Shown: piece after piece, positions 4,919 through 9,632 of the stretch
How the letters are laid out: each line of letters starts with the position of its first letter
Position numbering within the stretch: position 1 is the stretch's first letter
DNA from: Phycisphaerae bacterium
Lineage (GTDB): Bacteria > Planctomycetota > Phycisphaerae > Sedimentisphaerales > UBA12454
Reading direction: 5' to 3'
Assembly: GCA_028712345.1 (NCBI GenBank)
Contig: JAQTQF010000047.1
Location: forward strand, 1-9,632
Length of the DNA: 9,632 nucleotides
Program-made: the position numbers and the translations under genes
Notes under the pieces: generated by a model
Databases searched by the model: none
Told to the model about the DNA's origin: nothing
What the model saw: only the letters and a program-made list of their open reading frames with translations

Positions 4919-6457
4919 ATGGACAAGCATTTATCTCGCGACAAAAATTGTCATTCTGAGCATAGCGAAGAATCTCGTTTTTCCTCTGCCGGACCCTTCG
5001 TCCACCTCCGGCGGACTCAGGGTGACAGTTTTAAGGCGGCTGCTAAAGATACCGCCGGTACTGGTGATATTTTCAAGTGGAAAAAAAGAAATTCCTACTA
5101 TTACAGCTGGATAGAGAAGATTCATAAATTCACGGTCAGGCCGGGCAGCAGGATTCTGCATATAGGCTGCGAGACCGGCGAGCTGCTCGCAAGCCTTAAG
5201 CCTTCTTACGGGATGGGGATTGACCCCAGTGAAGATAATATCAAACTGGCAAAGGAAAAGTTCGGAACGATAAATTTTCAGACAACCGACCCTCACGAAT
5301 TTAAGACCGACGAGAAATTCGATTATATAATTATATGCAATTCGCTCGGCCAATGGCACGATGTGCAGAAGGTATTTGAAAACCTTCGTTCGGCGGCGAC
5401 GGCAGAAACGCGGATTATCGTAACATATTACAACTACCTGTGGGAATTTGTACTCAATTTAGGTTCTCTGCTTAGACTGCGCCGGCCTCATAAATATCAA
5501 AACTGGCTCGCTCAGAGCGATATAATCAATTTGCTCAATCTTGCAGGTTACGATTTGATAAGGCAGGACTCGTTTGTTCTATTGCCCAAGCGGGTTTGGC
5601 CTGTAACATCGATTTTCAATTATTTTCTTTCTTTGCTGCCAGGGCTTAGAAGTCTCAATCTGATTAACCTGATAGTCGCCAGGCCGATGCCGGCAGAAAC
5701 GCCGCAGGACAAGCTTTCCGTCTCCGTGATAGTTCCCTGCAGAAACGAAAAGGGCAATATCGAGGCTGCGATTAAGCGGATACCTAAAATGGGTAGAGGG
5801 ACGGAGATAATTTTCGTCGACGGCAATAGTAATGATGGGACTGCTGAAGAAATCGAAAAGCAGATTGCGCTTAATCCGCAGAGGAATATCAAATTAATTC
5901 ATCAGGGCGGAGCAAAGGGAAAAGGCGATGCAGTTCGTAAAGGCTTTGAAGCGGCAAGCGGCGATGTGCTGGTGATACAGGACGCTGATTTGACGGCGCC
6001 GCCGGAGGATTTGCCGAAATTTTTCAAGGCAATCTGTCAGGGCAAGGGAGAATACATCAACGGCTCAAGATTAGTTTATCCGATGGAAAAGCAGGCGATG
6101 AGATTTTTGAACCTGCTTGGCAATAAATTTTTTAGTATGCTTTTTACCTGGATTTTAGGGCAGAGGTTCAGGGATACGCTTTGCGGAACGAAGATGATAA
6201 GCAGAGACAATTATAAACTTATCGCGGCTAATCGCGCTTATTTCGGCGAGTTTGACCCGTTTGGCGATTTCGATTTGATTTTCGGCGCAGTCAAACAAAA
6301 TTTAAAGGTTGCCGAAATTCCGGTTAATTATAAAGCCAGAACTTACGGGGAAACAAATATCAGCCGATTTACGCACGGCTGGCTGCTGCTGAAGATGAGC
6401 TGGATTGCGTTTAAGAAAATCAAATGGCTGGGAAAACATAGTCAGGCCAAGGAATAA
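4919..6457 (+). CDS. fused SAM-dependent methyltransferase and GT2 glycosyltransferase
   Basis: A 512-residue two-domain protein. Residues 55-225 look like a class I SAM methyltransferase, with motif I ILHIGCETGELL (79-90), GMGIDPSEDNI (98-108) and FDYIIICNSLGQW (134-146). Motif I has Glu where the last Gly but one of GxGxG is usual. Residues 266-485 are a family 2 glycosyltransferase, with SVSVIVPCRNE (268-277), IIFVDGNSNDGT (297-308), the metal-binding QDADL (354-358) and YKARTYGETNISRF (471-484). The last pattern is typical of polyprenyl-phosphate (dolichol-phosphate mannose synthase-like) transferases. It probably methylates and transfers sugars at the cytoplasmic membrane face; substrates are unknown. 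It starts 30 bases after the protease stop and overlaps the next gene by one base (TAATG). Residues 11-37 are encoded by a palindromic repeat. Confidence 0.85.
   Translation: MDKHLSRDKNCHSEHSEESRFSSAGPFVHLRRTQGDSFKAAAKDTAGTGDIFKWKKRNSYYYSWIEKIHKFTVRPGSRILHIGCETGELLASLKPSYGMGIDPSEDNIKLAKEKFGTINFQTTDPHEFKTDEKFDYIIICNSLGQWHDVQKVFENLRSAATAETRIIVTYYNYLWEFVLNLGSLLRLRRPHKYQNWLAQSDIINLLNLAGYDLIRQDSFVLLPKRVWPVTSIFNYFLSLLPGLRSLNLINLIVARPMPAETPQDKLSVSVIVPCRNEKGNIEAAIKRIPKMGRGTEIIFVDGNSNDGTAEEIEKQIALNPQRNIKLIHQGGAKGKGDAVRKGFEAASGDVLVIQDADLTAPPEDLPKFFKAICQGKGEYINGSRLVYPMEKQAMRFLNLLGNKFFSMLFTWILGQRFRDTLCGTKMISRDNYKLIAANRAYFGEFDPFGDFDLIFGAVKQNLKVAEIPVNYKARTYGETNISRFTHGWLLLKMSWIAFKKIKWLGKHSQAKE
4949..5027. 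repeat. dispersed palindromic repeat inside a coding region
   Basis: TGTCATTCTGAG (4949-4960) and CTCAGGGTGACA (5016-5027) are inverted ends that match at 10 of 12 positions. The left arm continues into AGCGAAGAATCT, the hallmark of a very common dispersed element whose spurious translation is CHSEHSEESR. The right part contains TCCGGCGGA, linking it to the palindromes at 549-574 and 613-627. It lies in frame, starting at codon 11 of the methyltransferase-GT2 gene. Confidence 0.75.
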
Positions 6458-7986
6458 TGAGCCAGATATCAGAAAAAAAAAGAGTATTGATTTTTGTCGT
6501 CTGCTATAACGCAGAACAAACCGTCGAGGCGGTCTTAGGCCGTATTCCGGAGGTGGTATGGGAAAATAAAGACTATCAGGCCGAGGCGCTTATTATCGAC
6601 GACCAGTCGCCTGATAATACTTTTTTCAAGGCTCACCAGTATTCAACCCTTCATCCAAACAGGAAACTTACAGTTCTTTATAACCCCAAAAATCAGGGCT
6701 ACGGCGGCAATCAGAAAATCGGATATCGCTATGCGATTAAAAACGGTTTCGATGCGGTTGTCCTGCTTCACGGCGACGGGCAATATGCCCCTGAATATCT
6801 CGACCAGATGATAAGACCGATTCTTGACGACCAGGCCGATGTCGTTTTCGGTTCGCGAATGCTTAACCGCATCAATGCTCTCAAAGGCAAAATGCCGCTG
6901 TATAAATGGCTCGGCAATCAGATTCTGACTTTTATGGAGAACAGAATTTTAAAGTCGAACCTGTCGGAATTTCACAGCGGCTACAGGGCATACAGGATTA
7001 AAACGCTTAGCGAGATTCCTTTTCAGTATAATTCAAACTATTTCGATTTTGACACCGATATAATTATTCAGCTTATAGATACCAAAAAAAGAATAAAGGA
7101 AATTTCAATTCCGACATTTTACGGCGATGAAATTTGCAGGGTCAACGGGATAAAGTACGCACTGAAAATTATCGGCTCCTGTATACAATCGCGGTTTAAC
7201 AAAATCGGGCTTTATTATCATCCCAAATTTGATTACGAACCGGCCGGGAATTATCCGAACAAGTTTGGCTATGCCAGTTCACATCAGTTTGCGCTGGATA
7301 CTGTTCGTCAGGGGGGGGCGGTTGTAGATATTGGCCGGAAATCAGGATTTATCGGCGAGCAGCTTAAACATAAAAACGCGAGCACCATATCCATCAATGC
7401 GCATATAGAACCTGCCGTCAGGCAGAACTCGAACAAGTGCATAGAAACCGATATCGAAACTTACGATTTCAATGATGATTTCGGCAAGGTGGATTATGTT
7501 CTGATACTTGATATTATAGAACATCTCAAACTGCCGGAGAAATTCTTACGGAAAATAAGAAACAAATTTTCAAAAGATAATCCTGAAATTGTGATTACCA
7601 CCGGCAATGTAGCTTTTTTGCCGTTGAGATTAAGTTTGCTTTTCGGCGCCTTTAATTACGGCAAACGCGGCATCCTCGATCTTGGCCACAGCCGGTTGTT
7701 CACCTTTAAATCACTTGCCAGAACACTGGAAACAAATGGTTTTGAAATAATCAAAACCAAGGGCATACCCGCACCGTTTCCTTTGGCGACGAACAAAAAA
7801 ATTCTGGCGTCTCTGCTGCTTTGGTTCAACAGTTTCTTTATTCTGCTCTCAAAAAATTTATTTTCTTATCAAATTGCGGTCATCGCCAAACCGCTTCCCA
7901 CGCTCGAACATCTGCTTGAGGATGCGCACAAGGCAAAGGATAAAAAAATACAGGATTTCTCGCAGGGACGGCAAGACGGCCGATGA
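6457..7986 (+). CDS. fused GT2 glycosyltransferase and methyltransferase-like protein
   Basis: A 509-residue protein with the domain order of its neighbour reversed. Residues 8-250 are a family 2 glycosyltransferase, with VLIFVVCYNAE (10-20), ALIIDDQSPDNT (44-55), NQGYGGNQKIGYRYA (79-93), the acidic HGDGQY (105-110) and VVFGSRM (129-135). Residues 270-435 resemble a class I methyltransferase, with VVDIGRKSGFIG (289-300), VDYVLILDIIEHL (345-357) and the HSRLFTFKSL block (411-420). The motif I glycines are replaced (GRKSG) and the usual acidic residue after strand 2 is not evident, so SAM binding is doubtful. Hydrophobic stretches at about 384-398 and 450-477 suggest membrane association. AAGGA lies three bases before the ATG. 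An eight-G run (7311-7318) sits just before motif I. The last four bases overlap the next gene. Confidence 0.85.
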   Translation: MSQISEKKRVLIFVVCYNAEQTVEAVLGRIPEVVWENKDYQAEALIIDDQSPDNTFFKAHQYSTLHPNRKLTVLYNPKNQGYGGNQKIGYRYAIKNGFDAVVLLHGDGQYAPEYLDQMIRPILDDQADVVFGSRMLNRINALKGKMPLYKWLGNQILTFMENRILKSNLSEFHSGYRAYRIKTLSEIPFQYNSNYFDFDTDIIIQLIDTKKRIKEISIPTFYGDEICRVNGIKYALKIIGSCIQSRFNKIGLYYHPKFDYEPAGNYPNKFGYASSHQFALDTVRQGGAVVDIGRKSGFIGEQLKHKNASTISINAHIEPAVRQNSNKCIETDIETYDFNDDFGKVDYVLILDIIEHLKLPEKFLRKIRNKFSKDNPEIVITTGNVAFLPLRLSLLFGAFNYGKRGILDLGHSRLFTFKSLARTLETNGFEIIKTKGIPAPFPLATNKKILASLLLWFNSFFILLSKNLFSYQIAVIAKPLPTLEHLLEDAHKAKDKKIQDFSQGRQDGR

Positions 7987-9632
7987 AGTTATCAGAGATA
8001 AAATTTAAACGACTCCTGCCGGTGCTGATTTTCTGCTGGCCCTTTGTATATTTATTTCATTTAATCTTTCCCGTCAACGGTCAATATACCGCTATTGGAA
8101 ATGATTTTGGTTTCTTATATTATAAGTATAAAGTTTATTTACTGGCGTCTCTTTCGCAGTTTCATTTTCCGTTATGGTCGCCTTCGGAATCGGCGGGTTT
8201 TCCGTTTTATATCAATCCGTTTACGCAGGCCTTTTATCCGCTTAACCTGCCGCTTTTGCTGTTTTACAAAATGGCAGGCGGCTATGCACTGTTAGACCAT
8301 CAGGTTTTTACGGTTCTCGGTGTCGCCATTTTTGCACTTGGTCTGTTTTTCTGGCTAAGGCTCATCAATTCCAATATCAGGGCCGTAGTTTTCAGTGTAA
8401 TGATTATCTCCGTAAGTTTTAAAATGACTGAGATATTAAGATTTCCCAACGCCGTGCACACCGCTGCGTGGTATCCGTGGATTCTATATGCGATAACAAA
8501 GATATTTATCAGCGACTCGTGGAAAAAATCGAGTCTCGGCGGTATCGTATTCGTCCTCTCGGCGATTTGTCTGTGTACCGGCGGGTATCCTTATTATATT
8601 TATTATACGCAATTCTTGTTTGTACCGTATTTTCTGGCGTTTCTGATAAAACCTTTGCGAACTCAATTTTTCGCTCTCGAATCGGTGAATTGGAAAAAAG
8701 TAATTTGTGTTTTTGCCGTTGCCGGCATTTTAGCGGGCAGTTTTTGCCTGCCTCATCTGCTCGAAACCAAATCTTTAGTTTCTCAGGCGACCGACCGCAG
8801 CGGCAGGGATTTTGCTTATTCCACCAGTTATGAATTTACCTTTTCCGATACCCTCGGCTCTCTTGTTTTTCCGCCGACCGCACAGTCGGAAGGCTGGTAT
8901 TTCTTCAGCATCGGCGGTCTTATTCTTATTGTCTTGTATTTGTTAAAAGGCAAAACAAAACTATGGGGCAAGTTATTTTTTGTTATCTGGATTGCTATTA
9001 TAAGTTATATCTCTTATCAAAAAGAGTCTTATCTGTTTAAATTTTTGTGGAATTACTGGCCGGGCTTTTCGTCTCTTCGCGCCTGGGGAAGAATGAATAT
9101 AATCCTGCTGCCGGTTTTTGCCTGGCTTCTGTCTTATGCGTATCGGTTTTTTGAAGATTTGATGGATCGGCCCGCAAAGAATAAAAAGAACCATGTAATT
9201 GCCGTATTAATACTTATTTATGCGGCCATTTTTGTCGTTCAGCACTATCTCTATACAAGCAGATTATATGATTTTTACTGGATGAAATACCTGAAATACT
9301 TTGCTGGCTATGAAAATAAATTTATCATCACCGGTGCGATCTCTTTCGCGTTTATATTGTTTTTTCTGATTAAGACAATGCCGAAAAATTTGGTTGTCGC
9401 GACTATGGTACTGCTTTGTGCAATCGAGATGTTTTATGTCGGCACTCATACCTGGACATCTAAATTGCCGGTCGATAAGACAAGACTGTGTCCTGATATT
9501 GCGAAAATAGATATGGCCTCTTTTTCTGCTCAGCGTGTTTTTGAGTATGACACGCTCAAACTGGACGAGAAATTCAACACCGGCACAATAAGAAACTGGT
9601 ATTACCAACGGTATATAGATTTTTTGAAAAAT
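7983..9632 (+). CDS. large multi-spanning membrane protein, YfhO/GT-C-like, 3' end outside window
   Basis: ATG 7983 overlaps the preceding stop (ATGA) and opens a frame with no stop through the window edge: 550 residues, C-terminus missing. About 13 membrane segments can be placed, the clearest near 11-30, 104-126, 132-146, 185-203, 208-223, 239-257, 307-322, 330-345, 371-387, 404-422, 447-464 and 469-487. The first extracytoplasmic loop contains GNDFGFLYYKY (Asp41) and FPLWSPSESAGFPF (62-75). This pattern resembles YfhO-type and other GT-C membrane proteins, where an acidic residue in the first loop serves catalysis with polyprenyl-phosphate sugar donors. The tail from about 515 (RVFEYDTLKLDEKF) may begin a soluble extracytoplasmic domain. 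There is no good Shine-Dalgarno, so translation is probably coupled to the gene before. Family assignment is by resemblance only. The exact family and substrate are uncertain. Confidence 0.75.
   Translation, partial: MKLSEIKFKRLLPVLIFCWPFVYLFHLIFPVNGQYTAIGNDFGFLYYKYKVYLLASLSQFHFPLWSPSESAGFPFYINPFTQAFYPLNLPLLLFYKMAGGYALLDHQVFTVLGVAIFALGLFFWLRLINSNIRAVVFSVMIISVSFKMTEILRFPNAVHTAAWYPWILYAITKIFISDSWKKSSLGGIVFVLSAICLCTGGYPYYIYYTQFLFVPYFLAFLIKPLRTQFFALESVNWKKVICVFAVAGILAGSFCLPHLLETKSLVSQATDRSGRDFAYSTSYEFTFSDTLGSLVFPPTAQSEGWYFFSIGGLILIVLYLLKGKTKLWGKLFFVIWIAIISYISYQKESYLFKFLWNYWPGFSSLRAWGRMNIILLPVFAWLLSYAYRFFEDLMDRPAKNKKNHVIAVLILIYAAIFVVQHYLYTSRLYDFYWMKYLKYFAGYENKFIITGAISFAFILFFLIKTMPKNLVVATMVLLCAIEMFYVGTHTWTSKLPVDKTRLCPDIAKIDMASFSAQRVFEYDTLKLDEKFNTGTIRNWYYQRYIDFLKN

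Noticed and set aside
8095..9608. Several short open frames on both strands (plus strand 8095-8295 and 8468-8833; minus strand 8484-8666, 8973-9194 and 9264-9608)
   Set aside because: All are out of frame with or antisense to the continuous 550-codon membrane protein frame that begins at 7983 and runs off the window.

Overview
The window looks like chromosomal DNA of a Gram-negative-type bacterium with moderate GC. Planctomycetota, for example a Phycisphaerae-like lineage, is my best guess. The clues are a free-standing HNH-AP2 protein, dxr directly followed by a site-2 protease gene, methyltransferase/glycosyltransferase fusions, and dispersed short palindromic repeats. This placement is from memory of such genomes and was not tested by any search.

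Layout. (1) 1-72, minus strand: the first 24 codons of a small Cys/His-rich protein, with a good ribosome binding site and a plausible promoter at 138-165. (2) 73-788: no convincing gene. A strong-looking plus-strand promoter (348-375) is followed by six hairpin-forming palindromes (428-697), the last resembling a terminator. (3) About 789-1340: an HNH endonuclease-like protein with a C-terminal AP2 DNA-binding domain. Its open frame extends upstream through repeat DNA, so the start is uncertain. (4) 1341-1685: AT-rich spacer with a degenerate 9-bp tandem repeat, a hairpin, and a promoter whose predicted transcript starts only about 10 nt before dxr. (5) 1686-9632: five tightly packed plus-strand genes. 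They are dxr, an enlarged RseP-type intramembrane protease, a methyltransferase-GT2 fusion, a GT2-methyltransferase fusion, and a large multi-spanning membrane protein still open at the window edge.

The five genes overlap or lie within 30 bp of each other, so they probably form one transcription unit. Dxr catalyses the first committed step of the MEP isoprenoid pathway, which supplies the polyprenyl-phosphate carrier lipid. The two GT2 domains resemble polyprenyl-phosphate sugar transferases, and the last protein resembles YfhO/GT-C membrane proteins that can use such lipid-linked sugars. A cell-envelope glycan or glycolipid role is therefore a reasonable inference, with the protease as the envelope-stress or quality-control member that often sits next to dxr.

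The most notable points are a dispersed palindromic repeat that appears to be translated in frame at the N-terminus of the methyltransferase-GT2 protein, the mirrored domain order of the two fusion enzymes, an eight-G tract at the domain junction of the second fusion, and the hairpin array that could be a structured transcript. I found no clear evidence of a wholly new system.
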